Shown here one piece after another: positions 20,741 to 31,329 of a stretch of DNA of 64,000 nucleotides (position 1 is the stretch's first letter; the number at the start of each line of letters is the position of its first letter). The DNA comes from Agrypnia vestita. Taxonomy: Eukaryota > Arthropoda > Insecta > Trichoptera > Phryganeidae. A program made the position numbers and the translations under genes. The notes under the pieces were generated by a model. That model had not been told where the DNA came from and made no database searches. It saw nothing but the letters and a program-made list of their open reading frames with translations. The stretch lies in contig JADDOH010011227.1 of NCBI GenBank assembly GCA_016648135.1, forward strand, positions 1 to 64,000, given 5' to 3'.

Positions 20741-22559
20741 GATATACATGTTCTTATAACTTGGATTCCCCCAAACTCTTATCATCCATATCTTTTCACT
20801 TACCGGAAAGCATTTTTTCACTGCAACAAAACCGAGACTTCTCACTAAAAATACTCCACGATCAACAGACTTTCAATCCTAGGAAACGGGTATGCACAAA
20901 TTGCAGATACTCTCAACGTGAACTTGAATCGTAACCGGTATCTCATTAATAAACAGTTTAACCGTTAATTTTTTTGATTAAACTTTATCAATAAATATAT
21001 GAATAAATTTCTTTGTTCATACTGATACCCACTTTATAATAATCTTTACTTAATTTGGGATATATTTAGCAAAAATATGTGTTTTTAAATATTCTGTCAC
21101 ACAGTATAAAAATGTAAAGAGTTGAAAAAAATACCAATACGAGAGGGGATTGGATCAGAGCAGAAGTATGTCCTCCTTGCGTCTATTTAAGGCACATTTT
21201 ACTGCAATTAAATAACTTATTCTTGCATAATCAAATCCCCTAGCAAACAATACAACAATTATTTTAAAAGATCCTGTTTATGTATGTATGTATATTTATA
21301 CATTTGTAAATGATCATGCATGCTGGTATATATTTACATATATAATGTGTGTAGACCGTTATCTCGATATGTAAAAGATTTTTATTTTATTATAATATGT
21401 GTAAACGGTAGAAATAAAATAAAATTAATAAATAAACAAATCGTTTTTTTTCGTAAATTATTTATCATATTTATCTTAATGCAAAAAAAATAGTTTCTAC
21501 GTGTTGTAAATGGAGAATTTTTCATAATATGTTCAATCTGCAATTCTTGTACCATACATTAGACCTTTTACAGTAGAAGCAATGTCCTTGGTCTCTTTTT
21601 GAGCTGACCGTTTCAGTTAACTGGTCTCTTTTGTTGCTTTCTTGAGTTGTTCTTGAATTTGCACTGTAAAGCGATTAACTGGGGGATATCTTATGTGATG
21701 TCTGATGATCTTTTATTTGACAGATAACCACGACCAACAGAGGTTTTTGATCCCTTTATATCAAGATCTACTACGATGACGATGCATTCTCCAACATGTC
21801 ACTCGTAAGACCGAGTGATTACATATCTGTACCTTACATCGCGTTACATTGAAAATTTGTAGATTCATAGAACATTCATAAAATATTTACATATTCCATG
21901 CCTGTAGCACTCGAAAAGTCTGTTTTGAGACGAAAAAGTTAACAATTTTGATTTAATTGCATACAAGTAGCTTATATAAAATTGGTTAAAGAAAAAGATC
22001 AAAAATTGTCTAAATTCTGCCACAAATAATAGCGTTTACATGAAATCGTGATTACCCTAATATGTTACTTAGATTGACATTTAGATTGTCACTTTATTTG
22101 GATGAGTGTCCCAATAAATAATCGACCCATCTCTCTTATCAAAATTTTATTCGATTTTATTTGATTTTACATTTTTCGGAAACCTAAATTTTGAATATTT
22201 TTCCAGCATTTTATTGTATAGTTTAGGGCTTAAGTATCTGAAATTTCTTTTTCCAAACGTGGTTCAAGCTCTTTGCACTTGAGTTGAATCTTTGATGTTT
22301 TGAGTTTCTTTGAAGTGTGTTTGTTAACCTTTATTAGTCTTTTACAATCGCAAGGACGCCAATAATTGACTTTAATTTTTCCAAAACTATCAAGCTACAA
22401 GATAAAGTGAAAAAGCAAATGATTTTTTTAAATGTCAATGTGGTGTTACTCTTTATATATGTAATTAAAATAAAACATTTTGATTAATTTGAATAATACT
22501 GTTGATTAATATGAATCATTGCTTGCACCTTTGGATAATTAATTTAAAAAAGTAAACTA
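20741..22559. other. AT-rich sequence, nothing recognised
   Basis: Short (ATGT)n runs near 21281-21294. At 21170-21240 there is weak similarity to 11895-11985. No open frame has recognisable content. Confidence 0.5.
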
Positions 22560-22830
22560 GAATTAAAAGTGACGTCACGCGAAAGATAACATTTGGAAAA
22601 GTTTCATGTGGTGAATTAAGCTCGCGTGAGCGACCCTCGCGCGGGGGCGGTGCTGGAGCGCTGTCGAGGAGGGGTGGAAGAGGAAATGATGGATCGGTGT
22701 GGAGCCTCATGCCAGATGATCCGTAAAAGTGAACACCGAGACAGTGCCACGACCTGTTGACTTCGCGGCAGGAGTTAGCTCTCAGCTGACAAAGCTCAAC
22801 GTGAAAGCTTCGGTGAAATAAATTATGGTG
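22560..22830. promoter_or_regulatory. GC-rich island with a perfect cAMP-response-type site
   Basis: About 270 bp of markedly higher GC in an AT-rich background, beginning with TGACGTCA (22570-22577), the palindromic CREB/ATF site. It contains CGCG-rich stretches (22621-22650). The minus-strand frame over it (22516-22848) has a proline-rich part (PSFPLPPLLDSAPAPPP) but no known domain. It could be a host promoter or first exon; I cannot decide from sequence. Confidence 0.35.
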
Positions 22831-23150
22831 TCGATTTTTATTTCCCATGAGAGATTTATTTATTTCCTCTCAACTGCAGTGACAGTTATTAATTATTGCG
22901 AGAAATTCAATGATTTTTTAAAAATGAATTATTTTGTTTACTGCACTATTTATTTAACTGAAATGTTTGAGTTTACTTGGATAAAAACAAGTCAAACATA
23001 TAAGATGATGCTTATAGTTGAAAATAATAGATGGCTCATTTAATAGATGAAATAACATATTACTCGTTGGAATGCACATAATTTTAAAAGCCGACCTAAA
23101 AGTAAAATTTGTGCAATTGGTAGCTCAAATCAAAAAATGTATCATATTAT

Positions 23151-23455
23151 AATTAACTAACTAACTAACCATTACGCCGTTTCCCCGCCACACTCTTCTA
23201 TCCTAGCACACCACTTTTGCTTCGACCACATTCATACATCTTCTCATACAAGTTCTACGGTTGTTGAGGCTTTTAACAGACCCATCCTCAAATAATTAAG
23301 TACCTTATCCTCAAATATCTGATCATGCCAGGTCTTTCGCGGATGTCCTATATTCCTGTAGCCTTCTACATTCGCCTCATATATATTCTTAACCATCCTT
23401 TCCTCTTTCATACGTTACACATGACCAAACCATCACATCACTTTTTTCTTTATTA
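23151..23455 (-). pseudogene. 3' tail of LINE family A, minus strand
   Basis: The plus strand reads (TAAC)n, CCATTACGCCGTTTCCCCGC, CACACTCTTCTATCCTAGCA, ATACATCTTCTCATACAAGT, TCATGCCAGGTCTTTCGCGG: the complement of the tail at 45760-46025. Coding frame order is preserved but broken by stops. It is 5'-truncated, about 300 bp. Confidence 0.85.
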
Positions 23456-23976
23456 CATAAATTTTTATAAATTATTATATAAATGAAATAATTATGAAAT
23501 AAATATGAAATAAAAATTTAAAAAAAAAAATTCGGTCAAAAAGCTTTTGCCTCACTTTCTTAACAAAAGGCTCGCGATATTGACATAGATAACAGAATCT
23601 GTTGTTAATGAGGGAAAGCCCCCATGCTTTTACTGTAGAATGAAGCCATAAAAAATATTTTTTACTTTTAAGAACATTTAAGTGTTTAAGTTTAAGTTCT
23701 TGTTATTTAAACTAATATTTTTAAATCCAGCGCAGCGTACAAAATTACTTTGGTAGGAAACTAGCGCCATTTTCGGTGAGCTTATTTTGATTAATTAATT
23801 ATGATGTTTCAGTTATTTAATAAGTGTATTCATGAATTGTCATCAAGAAAACGTCCATGTGCAAAATTTTAGCTTGATTGGACATTGGAAAGTGGTGAAA
23901 TATCGAACGTAAGATTCCATCTAGACAAACAAACAAACAAGTGAAGGTAATATAAGCGTAGTCAAATAAAGTTAGC

Positions 23977-25266
23977 ATTACAGGACAATTACAGGGCAAT
24001 CAGTCTTTTGAGCTCGGTTGGCAAACTATATGGAAGATTTTTGATAGAAAGAGTAAGGTCGGTGACGAAAGAAAAGGTATGGGACGTGCAAGGGGCTTTT
24101 GTGGGTGGAAGAGGATGCATGGATCAGATCTTCTCTCGAGTATTGATGGAACGAATATAACGAGTATTGACGGAAATATTTTTATCGAAAAACCAAAAGC
24201 TTTTCTGTGCATTTGTAGATCTGTAAAAGGCTTATGATAGAGTTATAAGAGAAAGGTTATGGAAGGTACTCTCTGGTTACAAGGTGAATAGTAAACTTAT
24301 ACAAGCAATTGCATCCCTATACGAAGGAAGTACTGCATGTGTAAGAATAAATGGATCATTCACACCATGGTTTGATATTACAAAAGATGTCAAACAGGGT
24401 TGCGTAATGTCTCCATGGCTGTTCAACTCGTATATGGATAATTGTGTGAAAGAACTGGAATGTATGAATGTAGGAGCGAAAATGAGTGATTTGATTGTAT
24501 GCTGTTTACTGTAAGCGGATGATGCAGTATTAATAGCAAATAGCGAACAGGACTTAGAGTCTAGTAAGCAGGATGTATGCAAGGAAAGTGACCTTATTAT
24601 GAAGGTAAACAAGTCAAAAGTAATGGTATTAGAGAATGAGGAAAGTAAGACAACGTGTGAAATTCTAATAGGTGATGAACGTTTGGAACAGGTAGATGAG
24701 TTTGTGTAGTTGGGAAGTATGTTCGATGAAAGAGGGAATGTTGAAAAAGGTATCGAAAGGAGAGTGACTGCGGGGAATAGGGTGAATGGTGCTTTGAACG
24801 CAATAGTTTCTAATAGAAATATAGAGGCAAAACTAGCGGTACATATTGGAATTCTGGTATCTACACTGATGTTTGAAAGCGAAACCTGGAGCTGGCAAAA
24901 GAGGAACGAAAGTAACTTGAATGCAGTGGAGATGAGATCCCTCAGACGTATGTGTGGCAAATCAATTTATGATAGAGTAAAGAAAGCGGATATTAGGAAT
25001 GAATGTAAAGCTGATCTTAACATAATTAATAGAATTAAAAAAAGGTCGCTCAGATGGTTTGGGCATGTTGAGCGAATGAATGAGGAAAGAATGATATATA
25101 ATGCAAGTGTTGATGGCGCCAGAAAGAGTGGGCGACCGCGGAAGACGTGGCATGACCAGATTAACTAGATACTGGAAGATGGTCCCGTTAGAAGCTTCAA
25201 CAACAACAACACAAGAGTGTGGCGCTCTATCCTCTCTGCCTACCCCCACGGGGAAACGGCGTGATA
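23977..25266 (+). pseudogene. LINE family A, decayed reverse transcriptase and C-terminus
   Basis: The longest family A copy. Frames give LQDNYRAISLLSSVGKLYGR, FCAFVDL*KAYDRV, DVKQGCVMSPWLFNSYMDN, then *ADDAVLIANSEQDLE: reverse transcriptase blocks in order, with the catalytic motif present as ADD behind a stop where F or Y is expected. A C-terminal part follows: GNRVNGALNAIV, ETWSWQKRNESNLNAVEMRS, RSLRWFGHVERMNEERM, SGRPRKTWHDQIN. In-frame stops lie at about 24158, 24225, 24512, 24706 and 25166, so it is dead. Near 25197 an ACAACAACAAC run replaces the RRACMRRC segment. The endonuclease half is absent. RTE-like by its C-terminus; clade is inference. Confidence 0.9.
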
Positions 25267-26272
25267 ACAATAACAAATATAATTATAGATAAATAAATTA
25301 TAAGCAAGCTATAGATACCTACCTGACAACACAAAAAGCAAAAGTCATGAACTTTATGTCACATGACCTTAATATAATAAATAAACTGTCAGTACAAAAG
25401 TTTAATAATTTTGTTGACCACTAACTGGTTATAAAATAAACATTGATCAAATAACAGAATCGAGTGTAAGTGCAGTTGGCATTACCAGAAAAGTTTAAAT
25501 CAAGAAAATAAAATTTATCGCAAAATTTAAGACGGCGCGCCCGCTCAAAGGTTAAATTCCAGCAAGTGCTATTGCATAGTTAATTTTTTTATTCTTTCCC
25601 CACCGAGTGTTTGTTTGTGTGAATTTTTAATTTTAAAATAGGGTTTAAATATGTATTAACTTATTCAAACCGCCCCTCCCTCGAGATCTTTCCATCCCTT
25701 ATCCCGTCCGTTATCCATCCTGCTGGCGAGGCCATAATTCTTATTGCGACGTTTACCTCCGAATTTACCGACATCCGCATGGTTCGGCCTGCCTGGACCC
25801 ACAAATAACTCAGGTGGCGTAGCCTCGCGGTGGCGTAGAGGGCTTCTACCCCTCGCCGTAGCGCGGACCCTCGGCGTATACTTCAGGGGTGGACGGGGGA
25901 TATATCAAAGTCTCAAGATTGAGATATTTAAAAGTACGCGTGAGTTGAATAAATAAAAAAATTGAAACGGGAATTAGGTTTATTTATATTCAATTTATTT
26001 TATTTTGTAAATCAAACAATTAATTAAACTAAAACAAAAAATAATTGAGCGTATAACGTGATTATCGTGGACGATAACGATTATGCGATGACTAAAAAAG
26101 GTTTGTTAAATACTTCTTCTTCAAACACAAATAACCAGGTCCTTTTTACAAACAGTTATCTTTTAAATTTATTTTCATGTTAAGTAGGTACTTTATTATT
26201 ATTCATTTTCCATATATAACTTTTTAATATGTCGATTTTTAAATTTAATTTTGTAATTATACATTTGTTATC
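25267..26272. other. No recognised gene; GC-richer block 25660-25910
   Basis: A GC-richer block contains GGTGGCGTAG twice (25812, 25829) and an open frame at 25744-25956 without a recognisable domain. It could be a decayed repeat or an untranslated host exon. Confidence 0.35.
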
Positions 26273-26306
26273 CAGATGAAGAAGCCATTGGCTTTGAAAC
26301 ATGTTG
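26273..26306 (+). ncRNA. Hammerhead-like motif, degenerate
   Basis: Order: ATGAAGA (CUGANGA box with its first base changed), AGCC, loop ATT, GGCT, TT, GAAACATGTTG. ACATGT after GAA is palindromic, as expected for the short stem III of dimeric type I hammerheads. Stem I partners are not apparent and the essential C3 is lost, so I do not expect activity. This is a weaker call than at 8184-8232. Confidence 0.35.
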
Positions 26307-26599
26307 AATTTTTTTACAATAAAAAAGTGATGTAAATAAAGTTTATTTCCATCAATTATAATTATAGTTTGTTAACTAAATTAAAACAATAAAAACCATC
26401 ATAATTTGAAGTTCTTGCGTTTATATATTTTGTGGGCATTGCGTTTTTAGTAAATTTTAAACGGACGGCTCTACTCATGACGACCGATTGACCAATTAAA
26501 ATATTAGGAGACTTCAATACACCGACACATGATACGCCTTACACTAGGCGCACTCAAAATATCCCAATTAAATCCTGGTGAATGGATCTAGTAAGATTA

Positions 26600-26720
26600 T
26601 TAGTTTATGATTTGTAAACCAGCCTGCGCTCACTAGCGCCGCGGCGGTGTGGCGGCCGCGCTCCGCACTCGCGTGACGCGGTTAGCCGGTGATGCAAACT
26701 AGTAACGCGAATTATAAGGC
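26600..26720. other. Short GC-rich island
   Basis: About 100 bp with CGCCGCGGCGG and GGCGGCCGCGCTCCGCACTC, in sharp contrast to the flanking AT-rich DNA. No open frame or promoter motif that I can defend. It may be a host regulatory island or a fragment of a GC-rich exon. Confidence 0.3.
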
Positions 26721-27166
26721 TGGCAATTTAGAACAGGGGTAGTAAATAACATCATTATTCCTGAAAGCTGCGGGATATATTAAATGTAATTATACAGTCT
26801 GCGCCTTCATTTACTCAGCGTTAATACCGACTTTCTCATTAATTCGTATATATTTTTAATTAAATACATCACGGATTAACGTCTATTACTGATAAAGGTA
26901 ATTTTATATGTAGGTTAGGGTGGTTCAAAAAAATTAATTTTTTTTAATCGGAGCACACATTTTTATTCTTTTAATAGACAAAAAATTCACATGTATTTTT
27001 TTTCATATTAATTTTAGGGACCGCTACCATTGATCAAAGTTTTAAAAATATGTGCCGTTGAAGGCAATGACTGCAACGACTGCAAAAACGTCACAACGTG
27101 CAACATCAACAAACGGTGGATAAGTTAAAAATACAACTCTTTTGACTCGCGTAGTATTTTAAACTA
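26721..27166. other. AT-rich sequence, nothing recognised
   Basis: No gene or recognised repeat. Confidence 0.5.
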
Positions 27167-27204
27167 AATTCTTCAGATAGATTTGGTATCTATCTGAAGA
27201 ATTT
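27167..27204. repeat. Perfect 16-bp hairpin
   Basis: AAATTCTTCAGATAGA, a short TTTGGTA loop, then the exact complement. It stands alone in AT-rich sequence. Role unknown. Confidence 0.7.
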
Positions 27205-27945
27205 GTTGTTTTTGCATACTTCGATGATGAAGTTTGCTTGGAAACTAGAAGAGAATGCTGACTGCCCTCAAAAATCAAGGATTGGAAGATTCTCCAAAAC
27301 AAGCAACCCTCAAAAATGCTCTCACTGTAGTTAAAAACTTGGAAGATTTTGCTACAAATCATGCATTGAATTTTGGAACACTGTCACCGTGTTGTGTGAT
27401 TTTTTGACGAAAAATGTTAAATATGGTATGATGATGATGACTACAATAAAGCTAAGATTATTGACGAAAATTTCCTGATTCCCCTGTTAAAACATCAAGT
27501 GATTTAGTTGTTTCTTTATTTAAAATAAAATTATATTGAGTCCTTTCGTAGTCCAATAAAATAAAATATATAATTTATACCAGCTTAGTAATTTTGCCTT
27601 GGTAATTGTTTAATTTAATTAAGATTAATGTTTCGAACACCTCTTATTCGATGTTGTAAAATTCTGAAACTTATTATGATTTTGAAATTACTGATTTTAG
27701 GTAAAGTCGTAAAGTTAATGGAGATTTTTGTTTTTCTATTTGATAATAAACCTCTTCAACATGACTTTATGGCGACATTATTAATGGTAGATGTGATATT
27801 TTTTCGAAAATATTATTTTTCATATAATTAATAGGAATGTTCTTTGCTTTCACCACTAATTTGTTGAAAACACCATCATGTTTCGGAGCCAATGGTTATA
27901 CGTTGTATTCGAATGAAGAGATCATTGGCCCTGGTTGGTACTTAA
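27205..27945. other. No recognised gene
   Basis: A plus-strand frame from 27258 (MLTALKNQGLEDSPKQ...) runs about 50 residues but matches no family I know. The remainder is AT-rich. Confidence 0.4.
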
Positions 27946-27949
27946 AAAA

Positions 27950-28150
27950 ATTATTGGTGTTATATTAACGGAACAAAGAATAGGTATTCTTATAAATTAT
28001 TTGTAAAATAAACCTTCTGAAAAAATAAACCTTCCACCAAATTGGTATTTTTAACAAATAAGTGGTGTTATACTAACGTTAAAAATAATATTCTCAATAA
28101 TTATGTGAAATATAAACCTTTTGAAAAAATGTAACGTCCATTAAATTCAG
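27950..28150 (+). repeat. Diverged tandem duplication, about 115-bp unit
   Basis: The order TGGTGTTATA.TAACG, TATTCT.A.AATTAT.TG, TAAACCTT.TGAAAAAAT, then A/T-rich sequence occurs twice in a row (from 27955 and from 28063). The units are diverged, so the duplication is old. Confidence 0.65.
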
Positions 28151-28206
28151 AGAAAACTGAGAGGAGGAAAAACTTTCAGGGGAAACTAACATAGGGGCGA
28201 TTCCAT

Positions 28207-28599
28207 TATCGCGGGTGCAACATTTAGACGCATTTAAAGCTTCTTACTTATAAAATAAAAAACATTTTTCATGAAATTATTATTTGAAAGGCTACATTTT
28301 AACCTGTTCTCTCTTAATTTGTTTATAAGAATTAAAAGAATATATTTATATATTCATGAGGGAGATTTAAAGTGCTATCGCGGGTGCAACAAAATCGGCC
28401 CCATCTTTCCAGATTATAGTACACAAACGCAAAAGTCTGTTAATTATGAAACATTTATAATAATATACCTACATATTTGGAAAAAAGATAAATTAAGCAA
28501 CCGAAGTAATTAAAAAAGTTACAGAAAATAAAAATAAACAATTAATTATTCACTTTTAAAGCGATCGCGGGTGCAACGCCAAATTATGGCGGGTGCAAC
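28207..28599 (+). repeat. Four direct copies of a GCGGGTGCAAC motif
   Basis: GCGGGTGCAAC occurs at 28211-28221, 28380-28390, 28567-28577 and 28589-28599, all in the same orientation and three of them preceded by ATC. The surroundings are strongly AT-rich. Spacings are 169, 187 and 22 bp. The pattern resembles transposase or transcription-factor binding-site arrays, but no terminal repeats were found around it. Confidence 0.85.
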
Positions 28600-28953
28600 G
28601 CGTCTAATTTCAGTGAGTATAAACGTCATAATAAGCACATAAATGAATTAAATAAAAGACCAAAATAATGTAAATTACTAATTAGTTTCCTTTTTTATCA
28701 CTTTAGTAAATTATTTCTTTTCAAATAGTCAATATTCGCTGAAAATTTATCGAAAATTCGCCGAAAAATATTAATATATTATTGCCATCAATTTTCTTCT
28801 CTGGCGCTTTCAATATAGCAAATTATTTTTCAAAAAGAATGCATATTATATTTGCAGGTGATAGATAAAATATAATATCACTAAATTATTATATAATGTA
28901 ATATAAAATAACGTATTAACTTTTACAATTATTGTTATTTTTTAAAATAAATT

Positions 28954-29070
28954 AGCGATGCCGATTCTTACTATTTTCAAACTAAGTTAACTTTTATGCT
29001 ATATAGGACAAACTGGTGTCCAGCAATGCGACTTGAATTACCAACAACTGAGTCACTAGGTGAGAGCCAT
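28954..29070 (-). repeat. tRNA-derived SINE S1, truncated
   Basis: The complement matches the S1 middle and body: TCACCTAGTGACTCAGTTG, CAAGTCGCATTGCTGGACAC, then TAACTTAGTTTGAAAATAG and TAAGAATCGGCATCGC. The 5' end of the tRNA-like head is missing. Diverged from the copy at 59291. Confidence 0.7.
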
Positions 29071-29164
29071 AGAAATTTGCAAAATATTTTCGTCATACTT
29101 TCAGTCAGTTTTTTAGCCTTCACATTTTGCCGCCAGTGATCAAACAACCGCTCCTGAAATCGAA

Positions 29165-30610
29165 GTATCTGATATCCTTTTCATCAATATTTACTTTTCA
29201 GTAAATAATGTTATCGTAATAATCAAGGGCTTGGATATAAAAAAAGGCTCCAGTCCCGATAATTTGGATCCATACTTCCTTACGATGATGGTAGGGCTTA
29301 TTTGTTCACCATTAAAATTACTATTCAGCATGTGCGTGGAGCAAAGCACCTTTCCGAAATTATGGAAGCCGGCGTACATTACTACAATTCACAAGAATGG
29401 ATCAAAATAGGATATTGAGAACTACAGACCGATTTATAAATTATTTGTTATTGCCAAGGTCATTGAGAAACTTATCCATAACGTACTATTCCCTATTTTT
29501 CATAATAACATAGTAGAGAAACAACATGGATTCGTCCGTAATAAATAAACGATCTTCAACTTATTACTCTTTTCAAACTTCTTTTTTAATGCTATGGATG
29601 ATAAAACTCAGGTCCATACAATTTATACAAAATTTAAAAAGGCTTTTAATAAAGTAGATCATGATATTCTCCTCAAAAAGATCGCTTTAAATGGTAATAA
29701 AGGTAACCTGTATCGCTGGTTTGCCTCCTATATATCCAAAAGACAACAATATGTCACTATCAATGGTAATCGTTCAAAGTGGATCCAAATAACTTCTGGT
29801 ATTCCGCAAGGATCAATTCTTGGACCTTTCTTTTTTACGTTATTCATTAATGATGTTTATAAGTGCTTTCAATTTGCTTCATTCTTACTCTTTACTGACG
29901 AATTAAACTTTATTTAAAAATCTCCAGTTTCGTCGACTGCGACAACTTCTAAACTGACTTAAACAGATTTTATGATATATTTATAGGCAATACCAAATGC
30001 AAATCAATTAGTTTTACAGAAAATCATCATAAATATGTTCACCAGTACCATATCGGTGGTAACGAGCTTGAAACCCGTTGATACAATAAAAGACCTAGGT
30101 GTTATTTTTGACACCCATCTTCGCTTCCATATACATACATATAGAAAACATAATTAGTAAAGCACAAAACATGACAGGATTTATACTTCGTTTTACCAGA
30201 AAGTTCACAAATCCTAAAACTTACATGCGCCTGAACCAAACTTTTATCCGACCGCACCTCGAATACGCCTATGAAATTTGGAATCCCTACTATAATATAA
30301 ATATTGAAGAACTTCAAAAAATACAACGAAAATACATAAGAACGCTTAGCTTTAGGTTACATATCCCGCGGCAGCACTATGCAGATTCATTCAAATATTT
30401 TATGATTTTAAGTTTAAAAAACAGACGTACGGCTTTTAAATTATAAAAGATTTGTCGAAACCAATTAATTTGTCCACCACTTCTTCCACATTCCTGTTGC
30501 TCGTACCAACTCCGGATGATGCTCACCCATAGTGGGAATGTGCCGAGCTTACAACGATTTATTCACCGAAATAGCCATCTATCACGTGTCGTCGCAGCAT
30601 TGAATTAATA
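29165..30610 (+). pseudogene. Jockey/CR1-like LINE, decayed reverse transcriptase
   Basis: Translation in order: KGLDIKKGSSPDNLDPYFL, EQSTFPKLWKPAYITTIHK, IENYRPIYKLFVIAKVIEKL, QHGFVRNK, FKKAFNKVDHDILLKKIALN, YVTINGNRSKWIQITSGIPQ, GSILGPFFFTLFINDV, FLLFTDELNF (the YADD position is FTDE), IKDLGVIFDTHLRF, then RPHLEYAYEIWNPYYNINIE and LQKIQRKYIRTL. These are the blocks of a reverse transcriptase plus its thumb region. Stops occur at several points (for example 29409, 29547, 29916) and the second catalytic Asp is replaced, so it is inactive. The N-terminal endonuclease is missing. Confidence 0.9.
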
Positions 30611-30830
30611 CTTCATTAATAATTAAATGTTGATTCAATGGTGCGATGCAAGATGTAAATAAAGCTAGACTTACCTTAATATGCTATATTTAATATTGTT
30701 ATTTAATTTATTATGTTTTATTCATTACTGTTACTACTTATGTATTTTATTTTTATTTACTTATATTATTATTATGTTTTACTTCAAAATTATTTTTATA
30801 TGCTAGGATATATGTTAATACGTTCATTTT
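30611..30830. other. AT-rich spacer
   Basis: Nothing recognised. Confidence 0.5.
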
Positions 30831-31090
30831 CTTGGATATTCTGCCGTAAACATCCAACCCCTCTGGCCAACGTTTCGTTTCCCATTGCAGGGTCCATCAT
30901 CATAGCTGATCACATTAGTCACACCAGCCTAGAGACATCACATCAGAGACATCAAATTAGTCTTGATGATGGACCCTGCAATGGGATACGAAACATCAGC
31001 CTGAGAGGTCAGATATACACGGCAGAATATCCTAGAAAACTCCACACAGAAGATTCTGAACGGCCTGAACTGTGAAAAGCTGAGAACATT
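30831..31090. repeat. Fold-back Penelope-type terminal repeat with two hammerhead-like cores
   Basis: The minus arm (30902-30831) has TGATGA, TGGACCC, loop, GGGAAAC, GAAACGTTGGCC (30876-30869 for GAAACGTT). The plus arm (30963-31090) has TTGATGA, TGGACCC, TGCAAT, GGGATAC, GAAACATCAG (30990-30999), then ACGGCAGAATATCCTAG shared with the minus arm. Stem II is recognisable in both. The boxes are degenerate (TATGATGA, TTGATGA, ACATC), so activity is doubtful. Same family as 6278 and 9135. Confidence 0.75.
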
Positions 31091-31228
31091 TTGAGAATCA
31101 TACCCATACATCAACAATGCACTCACGTATTGAATTATTGATATATATCTTTTACGCTTCAACAGATTAAGAGACCAAATTACTGAAGCGAAGAATATCA
31201 CAAAAATACCCAGGCTTGAGTTAATAAT

Positions 31229-31325
31229 ATAGATTAATTGTGACCTCACCGGGAATCGAACCTGGAACGCTTGGTGTGAGAAGTCATCGTCATGCCCACT
31301 GGGCTACGTCGGCCGCCAACATGCC
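31229..31325 (-). repeat. tRNA-like SINE head (family S2)
   Basis: Read on the minus strand: GGCGGCCGACGTAGCCCAGT, GGGCATGACGATGACTTCTC, then CCAGGTTCGATTCCCGG. Box A (TAGCCCAGTGGG) and box B (GGTTCGATTCC) are excellent and a T-arm folds, but the acceptor strands do not pair. I therefore call it a tRNA-derived SINE head and not a tRNA gene. The body downstream (towards 31100) is not identified. Confidence 0.65.
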
Positions 31326-31329
31326 GCAA

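Noticed and set aside
22516..22848. Proline-containing 110-residue minus-strand frame as a gene
   Set aside because: Open only because of a GC-rich patch; no recognisable domain or splice context. Kept only as a GC-rich island.
24277..24960. 227-residue minus-strand open frame
   Set aside because: It is antisense to the LINE reverse transcriptase at 23977-25266, whose plus-strand frames contain clear domain motifs.
28207..28599. CRISPR-like array
   Set aside because: Only four 11-bp repeats with unequal spacing in an insect genome; no array structure or cas genes.
31229..31325. True tRNA gene on the minus strand
   Set aside because: Polymerase III boxes and T-arm are good, but the acceptor stem does not pair, so a tRNA-derived SINE head fits better.
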